A stretch of 64,000 nt of DNA, from assembly GCF_017696015.1 (NCBI RefSeq), contig NZ_JAAORL010000001.1, positions 372,001 through 436,000 on the forward strand, given 5' to 3'. The position numbers and the translations under genes were made by a program. This stretch comes from Prochlorococcus marinus CUG1415 (lineage in GTDB: Bacteria; Cyanobacteriota; Cyanobacteriia; PCC-6307; Cyanobiaceae). The notes under the pieces are model-generated. The model ran no database searches and had not been told where the DNA came from. It was given only the letters and a program-made list of their open reading frames with translations. Positions 1 through 8,205 of the stretch are shown here, in pieces (within the stretch, counting starts at the first letter, position 1; each line of letters starts with the position of its first letter).

Positions 1-350
1 GATTCAAGTCCGGCCTTCAGGGTGAGGGCAGTTCCACTTGAACCTTTCACTGATGAAAGGTGAGGGATAAGAGTTTCACTGTTGATTGATTTAAGAAATT
101 TCTCTTTTTTCTCTCCCTTCAGCACAATCAGATCAAAAAATATTTTCACCTTTTTATCCCTTCTCTGATCGAGACTGTTCTGACAGATTTCTCTGACAAG
201 TGTTTCCAGCAGTGATCTTTTTCTCTGTGATCCACCTGCTTCAAAAATTTCACTTGCGGCATTACCACCACTGGATCTACCCTGTCCAAGCGATGGTGTC
301 CCAATCCATTTCAGTTGTGTCTTTGCTGTTTTCAATTCCCCTTCAGACAC
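1..350 (-). CDS. Partial GHKL-type (HSP90/MutL-like) ATP-binding protein, N-terminal 116 residues
   Basis: An open frame runs from a GTG at 350 off the left edge with no stop; the in-frame stop upstream is about 15 codons before the GTG. The stretch LVREICQNSLDQ (residues 51-62) has the GHKL N-box spacing: E54, N58 and D61. A Ser/Gly-rich N-terminus precedes it and a Lys-rich strand region (KKVKIFFDLIVLKGEKK) follows. The diagnostic DxGxG box would lie outside the window. GHKL ATPases occur in MutL, HSP90, MORC-like proteins and several phage-defence systems. Its place beside an integrase suggests cargo of the element, but the function is not established. No good Shine-Dalgarno is seen, so the start is uncertain. 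Confidence 0.55.
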   Translation of the reverse strand, partial: MSEGELKTAKTQLKWIGTPSLGQGRSSGGNAASEIFEAGGSQRKRSLLETLVREICQNSLDQRRDKKVKIFFDLIVLKGEKKEKFLKSINSETLIPHLSSVKGSSGTALTLKAGLE

Positions 351-489
351 TATATAAAGCGTTAATAAATGATAGATGCCACGATCAGATTGTCATCTCA
401 AGGCCAGAGAATTGCAACATTTAGAAGCCATATTCTAAAAATTAATCATAAATTTCTTTACAGGTTTTATACGCTCCATCACTTGCAAT

Positions 490-506
490 AACCCCCCTAT
501 GGGGCA
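490..506 (-). terminator. Weak G/C hairpin after the integrase gene
   Basis: A run of C residues (492-497) and GGGG (501-504) can form a short stem with a 3-base loop just past the integrase stop codon. There is no long U tract, so it is only a possible terminator. The remaining gap up to position 350 shows no other structure or ORF. Confidence 0.25.
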
Positions 507-514
507 CTGCTGAT

Positions 515-1480
515 TTATATGGAAAGTTGAAAGTGGCTGTAGCGCATCAGCATTTTTATATCTCTGTGACCACTGCATGCACTTATCTCCAAAGCATTCA
601 TTCCTGAACGCCACATTCTGCTTATGGCTATATGTCTTAGATCATGAAATCTGAGAGTTTCAAGTCCGGCTTTTTTTCGGGCTTTATCGAATCCATTTCT
701 CGCAGCACCTTTTGATAGTTCTATAACTTTCCCATCTCTTACCTGTAATTCCTCAAGAATCTTTAGCGCCTTTTCCGGCATAGGAACAAGCTTCAGTCCG
801 GTTGAATTATCTATGGCGGCACAATTCTTTCTATATATATAGAGTAATTTTTTTTTCAGATCTATATTCCTCCATGTCAGGCTCAATAGTTCTGAGCGGC
901 GGAACCCAGTTGTCAGAGCTAGCTTTGTGAGTCTCAGATGATTTTTATTGGATATCTGAGACAGCTCATATAAAAGTCTTCTCTCGTCTTGATCAGTGAA
1001 AAAAGGAGCTCTTGCATCTCCGGTCCCTCTTACTCTCAGATTCCTTGCGGGGTTATCTTTTATTTCCACGCCTCTTTCATCCTTTGCCCAATCGATCAGT
1101 ACTCTTAATATCCTCAGTTCTCTCATCACTGTGTTGGGTTTCACCTTAAGTAATCGTTCATCTCGCCAGACTGCAAAGTGCTTTATCTGCAGATCACTTA
1201 GTGGAACATCTCCAAGCCAGCTTTCTGCCGTCACCCTGAGAGGATATTTCTCATTCTCCGCACTGCGGTGCAGCAGCAGCGGACCATTTATATAGTCATT
1301 GATTGCCTCTCCCAGGGTGATAGGGATATTCGGAAAAACTTTTTTTGTCCTCTCTTCGACTGCATCTGCCCAGGATTTTGCAAGATCTCTGGAAAGAAAA
1401 GTTCTGGACCTTGGACCGACATAATTCTTCCTTCTGATAAGGACCTGCCAGCCGCTGCCGCTTCTTCTGATTGTTGCCAT
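515..1480 (-). CDS. Tyrosine recombinase / phage-type integrase
   Basis: Site-specific recombinase expected to catalyse integration and excision at the neighbouring tRNA. With the ATG at 1480 it is 321 aa. Catalytic residues are visible: R194 in TTGFRRSELL, H279 and R282 in HDLRH, a conserved His in SGHRDIKM, and nucleophile Y314 in MRYSHF. The N-terminus (MATIRRSGSGWQVLIRRK) is a typical arm-binding start, which favours this ATG over a GTG at 1507 whose GGAGG overlaps the codon. It reads away from tRNA-Thr. Its codon use and G+C differ sharply from the host genes to the right, a sign of transfer. All catalytic motifs are intact, so it may be active. Confidence 0.93.
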   Translation of the reverse strand: MATIRRSGSGWQVLIRRKNYVGPRSRTFLSRDLAKSWADAVEERTKKVFPNIPITLGEAINDYINGPLLLHRSAENEKYPLRVTAESWLGDVPLSDLQIKHFAVWRDERLLKVKPNTVMRELRILRVLIDWAKDERGVEIKDNPARNLRVRGTGDARAPFFTDQDERRLLYELSQISNKNHLRLTKLALTTGFRRSELLSLTWRNIDLKKKLLYIYRKNCAAIDNSTGLKLVPMPEKALKILEELQVRDGKVIELSKGAARNGFDKARKKAGLETLRFHDLRHIAISRMWRSGMNALEISACSGHRDIKMLMRYSHFQLSI

Positions 1481-1534
1481 TTCGGTGTCATCGTTTGTGT
1501 GATGCACCTCCAGATATCTGCCTTTAAAACAGAA

Positions 1535-1562
1535 AAGTGGACCCCAAAACGGACGTCCACTT
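1535..1562. repeat. 8-bp inverted repeat between integrase and tRNA-Thr
   Basis: AAGTGGAC (1535-1542) and its complement GTCCACTT (1555-1562) are separated by 12 bases. They lie between the integrase start and the tRNA 3' end, where integrase or excisionase arm sites or an autoregulatory operator would be expected. The role is inferred from position only. Confidence 0.4.
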
Positions 1563-1620
1563 CTGAATGATTTCTTTCTGCGATAGTGGTAATCTCACTG
1601 ATACCAAGCTATCCCGCGAG

Positions 1621-1692
<72 letters not shown>

Positions 1693-1701
1693 AATTTAAA
1701 G

Positions 1702-1783
1702 TGGGCCGGGTTGGATTTGAACCAACGTAGGCAGAGCCAGCGGATTTACAGTCCGCCCCCTTTAACCACTCGGGCACCGACCC
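1702..1783 (-). tRNA. trnY: tRNA-Tyr(GTA)
   Basis: An 82-nt class II tRNA with a long variable arm on the minus strand, 9 bases upstream of tRNA-Thr and probably cotranscribed with it. The acceptor GGGTCGG pairs with CCGGCCC (one G-U), the anticodon stem GCGGA/TCCGC encloses loop CTGTAAA with anticodon GTA, and the T arm contains GGTTCAAATCC. Discriminator A, no encoded CCA. Confidence 0.97.
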
Positions 1784-1884
1784 CCACTAATTGAACTTAT
1801 CAGTTAATGGTCACTTTGTGTGAAAATGTTTTGGTTTTTTTGTTTCTTTCTAGATAGCATTTAGAAGAAAAGACTTTATTGCTG

Positions 1885-2325
1885 ATGAATATTTTATTGA
1901 TAAATGGACCAAACTTAAATCTATTAGGAACTAGAGAACCAGAAATATATGGTAATAAAACATTAAATGATATTGAAAAAGATTTAACTAAAGCTGCCCA
2001 AGAAAAAAGTATTAATCTTGATTGTTTTCAAAGTAATCATGAAGGTGAAATAGTAGATAAAATTCAAGATTCAGTTAAAAGTATTCAAGGTATTCTCATA
2101 AATGCAGGTGCTTTTACTCATACCTCGATTTCCATTCGAGATGCCTTAATTGGATCAAAAATTCCATTTGTAGAATTACATATTTCAAATATTTTTAGTA
2201 GAGAAGAATTTCGTAAAGAATCTTTTCTTACAGATAAAGCTATAGGCATAATTAGTGGATTCGGTATAAATAGTTATAGCCTAGCTCTTGATGGAATTAT
2301 TGAGTATTTAACTAGAAAAGATTAA
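1885..2325 (+). CDS. aroQ: 3-dehydroquinate dehydratase, type II
   Basis: Cytosolic shikimate-pathway enzyme converting 3-dehydroquinate to 3-dehydroshikimate. The 146-aa protein has the family's usual length and motifs: [18 protein letters not shown] with the catalytic Tyr, [36 protein letters not shown] and the catalytic His region. The ATG at 1885 is chosen over an in-frame TTG at 1879 because the family starts directly with the strand [20 protein letters not shown] upstream may be the ribosome site. The stop abuts the miaE ATG, so the two are translationally coupled. Confidence 0.95.
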   Translation: MNILLINGPNLNLLGTREPEIYGNKTLNDIEKDLTKAAQEKSINLDCFQSNHEGEIVDKIQDSVKSIQGILINAGAFTHTSISIRDALIGSKIPFVELHISNIFSREEFRKESFLTDKAIGIISGFGINSYSLALDGIIEYLTRKD

Positions 2326-2934
2326 ATGCTAGTCGATTTTAAAAGGCCTCCTTCTCATATTAAATATTTATCCTCATTAACCTCAGATGATTGGATCAAA
2401 CTTGCATTATCTAATCCAATAGATATTCTTATTGATCATGCTCATTGTGAAAGAAAAGCAGCAGGAGTAGCTGTTCAATTGATGTTCAGATATCCATCAG
2501 AACCAAATTTGGCAGAAGTTTTAAGTCCAATTGCGAGAGAGGAATTAGAGCATTTTGAAAAAATACTTTATTTTTTAAAGGATCTTGGATATTATCTTAA
2601 GGCTTTAAAACCGCCTCCATATGGAGCAGAACTGGCTAAGAATATAAGAAAGGATGAACCCAACAGAATGCTTGATAGTTTCTTAATCGCAGGACTGATA
2701 GAAGCAAGAAGTCATGAAAGATTAAGCTTGCTTGCTCTTAATTCTGGAGAAGAATCTTTTAGAAATCTTTATAAATCTTTGCTTGAGAGTGAGGCAAGAC
2801 ACTTTGGAATTTATTGGAAACTAGCGCAAACTAAATTCTCTAAAAATCTAATTTATAAAAGGTTAGAGGAATTGTCTAAATTGGAGTCAGAGATACTCGC
2901 TGAGCGTTGTCTTATGCCAAGGGTCCATAGCTAG
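2326..2934 (+). CDS. miaE: tRNA-(ms2io6A)-hydroxylase
   Basis: Di-iron hydroxylase of the MiaE family that hydroxylates the isopentenyl group of 2-methylthio-N6-isopentenyladenosine at tRNA position 37. The ligand pattern of a ferritin-like four-helix bundle is visible: DHAHCERKAAG, ExxH in REELEHF, then EARSHERL and ESEARHFGIYW. At 202 aa it has normal length. It starts immediately after the aroQ stop. Neighbouring queA (17 kb), trmH and rsmB show how much RNA-modification capacity this window encodes. Confidence 0.9.
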   Translation: MLVDFKRPPSHIKYLSSLTSDDWIKLALSNPIDILIDHAHCERKAAGVAVQLMFRYPSEPNLAEVLSPIAREELEHFEKILYFLKDLGYYLKALKPPPYGAELAKNIRKDEPNRMLDSFLIAGLIEARSHERLSLLALNSGEESFRNLYKSLLESEARHFGIYWKLAQTKFSKNLIYKRLEELSKLESEILAERCLMPRVHS

Positions 2935-2955
2935 AAATACTTTTCTTATATAAGC

Positions 2956-3711
2956 ATGATAATAAAAGAGTTTTTTAAAATATTTAAAGGTTTTAAAAGT
3001 GATTTGCCATCATTAACTATTGTTGGGGTTGGGCCTGGAGATCCCTCACTTTTAACAATTGCTGCTTTAGATGCAATCAAAAAAGCGAAAGTTATCGTTT
3101 CCCCCATATCAGATGATAATAAAAAGAGTTGTTCTGCCCAAATAGTCAAGAAATATACCAAATTCAAAAAAAATGTACCTATCATTTTCCCAATGGCTAG
3201 GAAGGATTTTGAACCTGATGAAATATGGTTTAATGCTGTAGAAAAAATTGTAAAATTTATACAAAATGGTGAATCAGTTGTTTTACTTTGTCTTGGAGAT
3301 ACTTCGCTATTTGCAAGCTCTTCTAATATTCTGAGGATAATAAAAAATAATTATCCTGAAATTATTACCAAAACCATACCTGGTATTTCTTCTATTTCAG
3401 CAGCAGCAGCTTTGAATGAGTTTGATTTAGTTAAAAAAGGTGAGACCTTGATAATCAAAGAATGCCCATCTTCTAATTTAGAATTAACCTCTTTAATAAT
3501 AGAAAGCAGAGGGAATAAAATCGTTTTGGCAATTATGAAAGTTGGGAAAAGATGGAAGTTAGTCAGAGAAACCTTAAAAAAAGAAGATATTATCAATACA
3601 TCATTAATTGCTTTAAATGTTGGCATGCCTAATCAAATTATTCAATATGCATCACAATATAAAGAGGATGTTATGCCTTATTTCTCTTTGATTTTGATAA
3701 GGTTCGATTAA
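2956..3711 (+). CDS. cobI: Precorrin-2 C20-methyltransferase
   Basis: SAM-dependent tetrapyrrole methylase that methylates C20 of precorrin-2 in corrin ring synthesis. The 251-aa protein has the family signature GVGPGDPSLLTIAALDAI (from residue 24), the second motif LCLGDTSLFASS and PGISSISAAAA. A C-terminal IALNVGMPNQ region matches the SAM pocket. Its stop overlaps the next gene's start (TAATG). With the EcfT-like protein downstream and a CobT-like protein near 50.3 kb it fits the cobalamin (pseudocobalamin) synthesis expected in Prochlorococcus. Confidence 0.92.
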   Translation: MIIKEFFKIFKGFKSDLPSLTIVGVGPGDPSLLTIAALDAIKKAKVIVSPISDDNKKSCSAQIVKKYTKFKKNVPIIFPMARKDFEPDEIWFNAVEKIVKFIQNGESVVLLCLGDTSLFASSSNILRIIKNNYPEIITKTIPGISSISAAAALNEFDLVKKGETLIIKECPSSNLELTSLIIESRGNKIVLAIMKVGKRWKLVRETLKKEDIINTSLIALNVGMPNQIIQYASQYKEDVMPYFSLILIRFD

Positions 3712-4196
3712 TGTATAAAAAAGAAAATTTTGAAGAAAATCAATTTACATGGCCAATATGTAAGGAACTATTATTTTTAGTTCTTGAAGATAAGGTGAGT
3801 GATGTTTTTGTTTGTGAATTGATTTGGGAAAGACTGTTTTATACTCAAGAACTACCTATAAATGATTGGGTTCCGAGTGCATTAACGCCTGCTTATTGGT
3901 CAGAAAAATTTGTAAAGGCTCCTCAAATTATTTCAGAGCGAATAGCATCAGTTCATTTGACACGATCAATTCCAAAGGAGCATAAACAGGGATTGAAAAA
4001 TTTTCTTAATTTTAAAGGTTATAAGATTAACGAACTTTATCCAAGAAGAACTAGAAGAGCTACTGCAGTAAATTGGTTGATTTATTGGACTATTGAAAAT
4101 AATTGTTTTTCAACTGATAATGATGTTATTCCAAGTCCGATTCCACCGCCTGTTAATCCAGTAAAAGGACATTTTGGTGATCCAGAAATTAAATAA
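3711..4196 (+). CDS. Conserved cyanobacterial protein, probable DUF1823
   Basis: A 161-aa soluble protein without signal peptide or membrane segment. It is rich in Trp and aromatic residues, with a basic patch (YPRRTRRATAVNWL) and a Pro-rich tail (PSPIPPPVNPVKGHFG). From memory it resembles the cyanobacterial DUF1823 family. It overlaps cobI by one base (TAATG) and precedes der, so it is probably in the same operon. No function can be assigned from sequence. Confidence 0.75.
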   Translation: MYKKENFEENQFTWPICKELLFLVLEDKVSDVFVCELIWERLFYTQELPINDWVPSALTPAYWSEKFVKAPQIISERIASVHLTRSIPKEHKQGLKNFLNFKGYKINELYPRRTRRATAVNWLIYWTIENNCFSTDNDVIPSPIPPPVNPVKGHFGDPEIK

Positions 4197-4269
4197 ATTT
4201 TTTGAGTAAGGTAAATGATTCTATTAAGGTTATAGTTGTAATGGATACTACTTTCTTTGGAGAGAAGAA

Positions 4270-5643
4270 TTGATTCTTCCTACAATAGCAATTATCGGAA
4301 GACCTAACGTTGGGAAATCCACCTTGGTAAATCGTCTTTGCCAAAGTAATGATGCAATAGTATTTGATAAACCTGGTGTTACTAGAGATAGAACTTATCA
4401 AAATGCGTCATGGGGAGGTAAGGAATTTAAAATAGTGGATACTGGAGGTTTAGTTTTTGATGATGAAAGTGAATTTCTCCCAGAGATAAGAACACAAGTT
4501 TTTTTAGCTTTAGAGGAGGCCGCACTCGCTTTACTTGTTGTAGATGGAAACCAAGGTATTACTGATGGTGATTTGTCAATAGCAAAGTGGTTAAGAAACT
4601 CAAGCTGTAAAACAATTGTTGCTGTTAATAAATGTGAATCGACTACTCTTGGAATCTCTTTAGCTTCAGAGTTCTGGAAATTAGGATTAGGCGAACCTTG
4701 CCCTGTTTCCGCTATTCATGGTTCAGGTACTGGCGATCTTTTAGATCTCGTTATTGGCGAACTTCCTGAAAATAATATTCAGGATGAAGAAGAAAAGATA
4801 ATGATGTCAATAATTGGAAGGCCAAATGTTGGTAAATCTAGTTTGTTAAATTCAATTGCTGGAGAAAAAAGAGCAATAGTTAGTGATATTAGTGGAACGA
4901 CAACTGATTCAATAGATACGCTTATTAAAAAAGGTGATAACCAATGGAAAATTGTTGATACTGCAGGGATTAGAAGAAAGAAAAATGTTAAATACGGTAC
5001 TGAATTCTTTGGTATTAATAGAGCTTTTAAATCTATTGATAGAAGTGATGTTTGTGTATTAGTTATAGATGCTATAGATGGAGTAACTGACCAAGACCAG
5101 AAGTTGGCAGGGCGAATAGAAGAACAAGGCAGAGCATGTATAATTGTCGTTAATAAATGGGATCTTGTAGAAAAAAATAGTTCAACAATTTATCAAGTAG
5201 AAAAAGAACTTAGATCTAAACTTTATTTTTTACACTGGTCAAAAATGATTTTTATATCTGCCCTAACCGGACAAAGAGTTGATAATATTTTTGAGCATGC
5301 TCTTAATGCTGTAAATCAACATAGAAGGAGAGTTACAACATCTGTGTTTAATGAAGTGCTTAAAGAATCTGTCAGTTGGAAAAGTCCTCCAACTAAAAGA
5401 AGCGGCAAGCAAGGTAGGCTTTATTACGGTACTCAAGTAAAGAATAAACCTCCCACTTTTAGTCTTTTTGTAAATGATCCTAAATTATTTGGAATAACTT
5501 ATAGAAGATATATTGAAAAACAAATTAGATTAAATTTAGGATTTGAAGGAACACCTCTCCTTTTGCTTTGGAGAGGAAAACAGCAAAGAGCATTAAATAA
5601 GGACGTTGAAAGGGACAATATTGAGTTAATTCAGAAAGATTAA
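4270..5643 (+). CDS. der: Ribosome-associated GTPase Der (EngA)
   Basis: Double-domain GTPase needed for 50S ribosome assembly. The first G domain has GRPNVGKST (residues 10-18), DTGG and NKCE; the second has GRPNVGKSS (183-191), DTAG and NKWD. A C-terminal KH-like domain ends in a basic tail. At 457 aa it is full length. The start is a TTG at 4270 preceded by GGAGAGAAG, which begins the first beta strand directly. The stop overlaps the ATG of the next gene. Confidence 0.96.
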   Translation: MILPTIAIIGRPNVGKSTLVNRLCQSNDAIVFDKPGVTRDRTYQNASWGGKEFKIVDTGGLVFDDESEFLPEIRTQVFLALEEAALALLVVDGNQGITDGDLSIAKWLRNSSCKTIVAVNKCESTTLGISLASEFWKLGLGEPCPVSAIHGSGTGDLLDLVIGELPENNIQDEEEKIMMSIIGRPNVGKSSLLNSIAGEKRAIVSDISGTTTDSIDTLIKKGDNQWKIVDTAGIRRKKNVKYGTEFFGINRAFKSIDRSDVCVLVIDAIDGVTDQDQKLAGRIEEQGRACIIVVNKWDLVEKNSSTIYQVEKELRSKLYFLHWSKMIFISALTGQRVDNIFEHALNAVNQHRRRVTTSVFNEVLKESVSWKSPPTKRSGKQGRLYYGTQVKNKPPTFSLFVNDPKLFGITYRRYIEKQIRLNLGFEGTPLLLLWRGKQQRALNKDVERDNIELIQKD

Positions 5644-6557
5644 TGAATTTACTTACCAAATTTTCTATTGGTCAATACGTTTATGGCAATAAAAGTTGGC
5701 TAAGAATTATAGATAGTAGATTAAAAATAATTATTGTAATGATATTCCTAATTACTCCAATTTGGGCAGGTCCAATATGGAGATTGTTTTTAGTGGGTTG
5801 TTTACTATTAATCACTTTTCTAAGTTTATTGCCACCAAGAGTATGGTGGCGATCATTATGTGTTCTCTCATGCTTATCGTTATTAATTGGATGTATATCA
5901 ATACTCGCATCTTCTGATTTTCAATCTCTTGATAGCTACTTAAGAAATCCCAACGAGTTGCAAGTGGTACTGGAAAGCTATAAAAAATGGAATATTTTGC
6001 AAATTCCTTCGCAGAAGATATGGTTTATAAATTTTGGTCCTTATAATTTATCAAGAAAAGCCTTGGAACTAGGTATAAAAACTTCCACTTTGATATTTAC
6101 TTTTATTCATAGTGTTAATTTGATGCTTTTAACTACATTACAAGAAGACATTGTATGGGGATTAGGTTGGTTTCTCTATCCATTAAGAAAAATTGGATTA
6201 CCAATTAGTAAGTGGCTTTTTCAGTTATTAATTGCATTACGTTTTATTCCTTTAGTACAAGAAGAATTGCAAAATATAATTAAATCAGTGTCAGTTAGAT
6301 CAATAAATTTTCGAAATTTAGGATTCAAGAAAGCCTTTAATATTTTTTTGATTTTAGTGGAAAGGTTATTTAAGAATATATTTCTGAGAATTGATCAAGG
6401 AGCAGAATCATTGCTCTCTAAGGAAAAAATTAATATAACAACCAATAGATTTAAAACTTTTTACCCTTCGAAATCTCTAAATGTAATTGCCAATACATTA
6501 TCGATATGTTTTATTTGCATAGCAATTTTTCTTAGAAAACTGTATGGTGCATTATAA
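5643..6557 (+). CDS. Energy-coupling factor transporter transmembrane protein (EcfT/CbiQ family)
   Basis: Membrane scaffold subunit of an ECF-type vitamin or metal uptake transporter. The 304-aa sequence has about five hydrophobic segments and the cytoplasmic coupling region with VRSINF and LLIALRFIPLVQEELQNI typical of CbiQ/EcfT. No S component or ATPase pair is adjacent, so the substrate is unknown; the nearby cobI makes cobalt or corrinoid a tempting but unproven guess. It overlaps der by one base, indicating cotranscription. Confidence 0.85.
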   Translation: MNLLTKFSIGQYVYGNKSWLRIIDSRLKIIIVMIFLITPIWAGPIWRLFLVGCLLLITFLSLLPPRVWWRSLCVLSCLSLLIGCISILASSDFQSLDSYLRNPNELQVVLESYKKWNILQIPSQKIWFINFGPYNLSRKALELGIKTSTLIFTFIHSVNLMLLTTLQEDIVWGLGWFLYPLRKIGLPISKWLFQLLIALRFIPLVQEELQNIIKSVSVRSINFRNLGFKKAFNIFLILVERLFKNIFLRIDQGAESLLSKEKINITTNRFKTFYPSKSLNVIANTLSICFICIAIFLRKLYGAL

Positions 6558-6575
6558 ATAATACAATATTTTAAT

Positions 6576-6842
6576 TTGAGTTCAGAGCATTATTTAAACC
6601 ACCCAACATTTGGAATGTTATACCAAGTATCTCCTGGGAATGATGGGAGAGATATCTATGCAACTTTATATGCCCAAAAAATGTTTTTTTCCGTGGAAAT
6701 TAGACAGAGAGAAGTTTTGTTTGAAGTAATACCTTATTTAGATGCTCGTAATCAGGCAGAATTAAACCTTCAAAGAGCTAGAAGAACAGGATCTGAAGAT
6801 CTACCGAAATGGGAGAATTTATTCACACAAACTTTTATATAA
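6576..6842 (+). CDS. pipX: PipX, NtcA co-activator / PII-interacting protein
   Basis: Small cyanobacterial regulator that binds NtcA to activate nitrogen genes, or PII when 2-oxoglutarate is low. The 88-aa protein begins SSEHYLNHPTFGMLY, the PipX hallmark, and keeps the TLYAQKMFF strand of the Tudor-like domain followed by two C-terminal helices (ARNQAELNLQRARR). The start is a TTG at 6576. It is followed after 3 bases by pipY, the conserved cyanobacterial arrangement. Confidence 0.92.
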   Translation: MSSEHYLNHPTFGMLYQVSPGNDGRDIYATLYAQKMFFSVEIRQREVLFEVIPYLDARNQAELNLQRARRTGSEDLPKWENLFTQTFI

Positions 6843-6845
6843 AAG

Positions 6846-7481
6846 GTGAATCCTGCAAATTTTTTAAAAATCAAAAATAAAATCCCATCAAATGTAAATA
6901 TCCTTGCTGTAAGTAAAGGATTTAAAAGTCAAGAAATCAAGACTATTCAAAATATGGGTCAGAATGATTTTGGTGAGAGTAAGTTTCAAGAGGCTTTTGA
7001 GAAGCAATTAATCCTAAAAGAACTTAAACAAATAAAATGGCACTTTATTGGACGAATACAAAATAATAAAATAAGAAAGATAGTGCAAAATTTTAAATAC
7101 ATTCATTCAGTAGATTCATTTGAAAAGTTGCAAAAGATTTCTAATATTTCATTTGAAGAGAATAAAAATCCATTCATAATGTTGCAGGTTAAGTTTAGTG
7201 ATGACCCTAATAAAGGAGGCCTTAATCCTGAACTTTTAATATTGAAATGGAGAGAAATTCAAGAATTGAAAAATATCACATTATCCGGTTTGATGACTAT
7301 TAATCCTAAAGGACTTAGCTCTAAAGAAAATTTAGAATTGTTTAAAAAATGTCGTTCCCTCGCTGATTCACTCCAACTTCCAGATTGTTCAATGGGTATG
7401 TCTGGGGATTGGGAGGAAGCTGTTGATGCTGGATCAACTTGGTTAAGATTAGGATCTTTGATTTTTGGAGATAGATTCTAA
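6846..7481 (+). CDS. pipY: PipY, YggS/COG0325-family PLP-homeostasis protein
   Basis: Single-domain alanine-racemase-like protein that binds PLP and maintains vitamin B6 and amino-acid balance. The 211-aa protein has the PLP lysine in ILAVSKGF, then FGESKFQEAFEK, WHFIGRIQNNK, the GLMTINP motif and a C-terminal SMGMSGDWEEAVDAGSTWLRLGSLIFG phosphate-binding region. It starts at a GTG 3 bases after pipX. The order pipY-sepF-proC mirrors the ylmE-sepF neighbourhood of Gram-positive bacteria. Confidence 0.95.
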   Translation: MNPANFLKIKNKIPSNVNILAVSKGFKSQEIKTIQNMGQNDFGESKFQEAFEKQLILKELKQIKWHFIGRIQNNKIRKIVQNFKYIHSVDSFEKLQKISNISFEENKNPFIMLQVKFSDDPNKGGLNPELLILKWREIQELKNITLSGLMTINPKGLSSKENLELFKKCRSLADSLQLPDCSMGMSGDWEEAVDAGSTWLRLGSLIFGDRF

Positions 7482-7559
7482 TTAGTTATTTTTTTATAAA
7501 AATCTTATCTATAAACTTGCAGTAAAGTACAAGTAACGTTATTTAAGTATAGGTAGTTT

Positions 7560-7609
7560 ATTCATTTAAAAAATGAATCTATTACTTAAGGTTCTTAAAC
7601 CTTAGTAAT
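7560..7609 (+). promoter_or_regulatory. Two consecutive hairpins upstream of sepF
   Basis: ATTCATTT (7560-7567) pairs with AAATGAAT (7571-7578). Then ATTACTTAAGGTT (7581-7593) pairs with AACCTTAGTAAT (7598-7609) with one bulge. They sit in the 150-base pipY-sepF gap, 23 bases before the sepF GTG and just ahead of an AGAGGA ribosome site. No U tract follows, so a structured leader or processing signal is as likely as a terminator. Confidence 0.4.
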
Positions 7610-7631
7610 CAATTTCAAGAGGATTTAAAAG

Positions 7632-8198
7632 GTGTCACTTATTTCTAGATTAAAGGCAGTTGTTGCAGGAGATGAGTATCTCGATGATGATTTTGATGAG
7701 TTTGATTATGCATCAGAGGATGAATTAAATGATATTAATGATTTCAAAAAAAATCCAAATGCCCTTGCAAATTCAAATCCATTCGATTTTATGAATAACA
7801 ACAGATCATCAAAAGTAGTTGGAATGCCTGGGATCTCGAATTCATCCTCAGAAGTAAGTTTGATTGAACCAAGAAGTTTTGATGAGATGCCTCAAGCCAT
7901 ACAAGCATTAAGAGAGAGAAAAACTGTAATTCTTAATTTAACTATGATGGATCCTGATCAAGCCCAAAGAGCGGTTGATTTTGTTGCTGGGGGGACATAT
8001 GCAATTGATGGACATCAAGAGAGAGTCGGCGAAAGTATTTTTCTTTTTGCTCCAAGTTGTGTAAGTGTAACTAGTTCTTCCCCAGAAGAAGCTACTCCTT
8101 CTTCCGGTTCTACAGAAAATACACCACAATATAGTTTTGGGAAAAACACTACTCCTGAACCAGCATGGGGTGATTCTAAATTAAGTGCTAATTCATGA
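7632..8198 (+). CDS. sepF: Cell division protein SepF (Cdv2/YlmF)
   Basis: FtsZ-binding membrane-anchored division protein, the usual Z-ring tether in cyanobacteria. The 188-aa sequence has an N-terminal amphipathic helix ([12 protein letters not shown]), an acidic linker, and the conserved SepF domain at about residues 75-150 ([41 protein letters not shown]). The C-terminal tail is Ser/Thr/Pro-rich and probably disordered. The start is GTG with a good AAGAGGA upstream. Confidence 0.95.
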   Translation: MSLISRLKAVVAGDEYLDDDFDEFDYASEDELNDINDFKKNPNALANSNPFDFMNNNRSSKVVGMPGISNSSSEVSLIEPRSFDEMPQAIQALRERKTVILNLTMMDPDQAQRAVDFVAGGTYAIDGHQERVGESIFLFAPSCVSVTSSSPEEATPSSGSTENTPQYSFGKNTTPEPAWGDSKLSANS

Positions 8199-8205
8199 TT
8201 AATCT

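Larger units (their letters stand above)
1..1620. mobile_element. End of an integrated element at tRNA-Thr (partial, left edge)
   Basis: This segment holds a tyrosine recombinase gene and the start of a GHKL-type ATPase gene, both on the minus strand. Its base composition (about 38-52% G+C by line) contrasts with roughly 25-33% in the genes from position 1885 on. It abuts the 3' end of tRNA-Thr(GGT) at 1621, the usual attB geometry for tRNA-targeting integrases. Picocyanobacterial islands of this layout are known (tycheposons, phage satellites, prophage remnants). The second attachment-site copy must lie left of the window, so the exact boundary is inferred. Integration at this tRNA is likely but not proven. 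Confidence 0.72.

Noticed and set aside
200-424. Plus-strand ORF of 74 aa over the ATPase region
   Set aside because: It overlaps the well-supported minus-strand GHKL frame, has an odd His/Phe-rich composition, no ribosome site and no motif.
3-670. A 12-bp repeat (TTCAAGTCCGGC) at 3-14 and 659-670, first suspected as an att or transposon repeat
   Set aside because: Both copies lie inside coding sequence (ATPase and integrase frames, each encoding KAGLE-like residues) and are short; no flanking structure supports a mobile-element end.
996-1570. Plus-strand ORFs opposite the integrase and a 90-aa minus-strand ORF (1288-1560)
   Set aside because: They are antisense or alternate-frame shadows of the integrase, whose catalytic motifs are complete.
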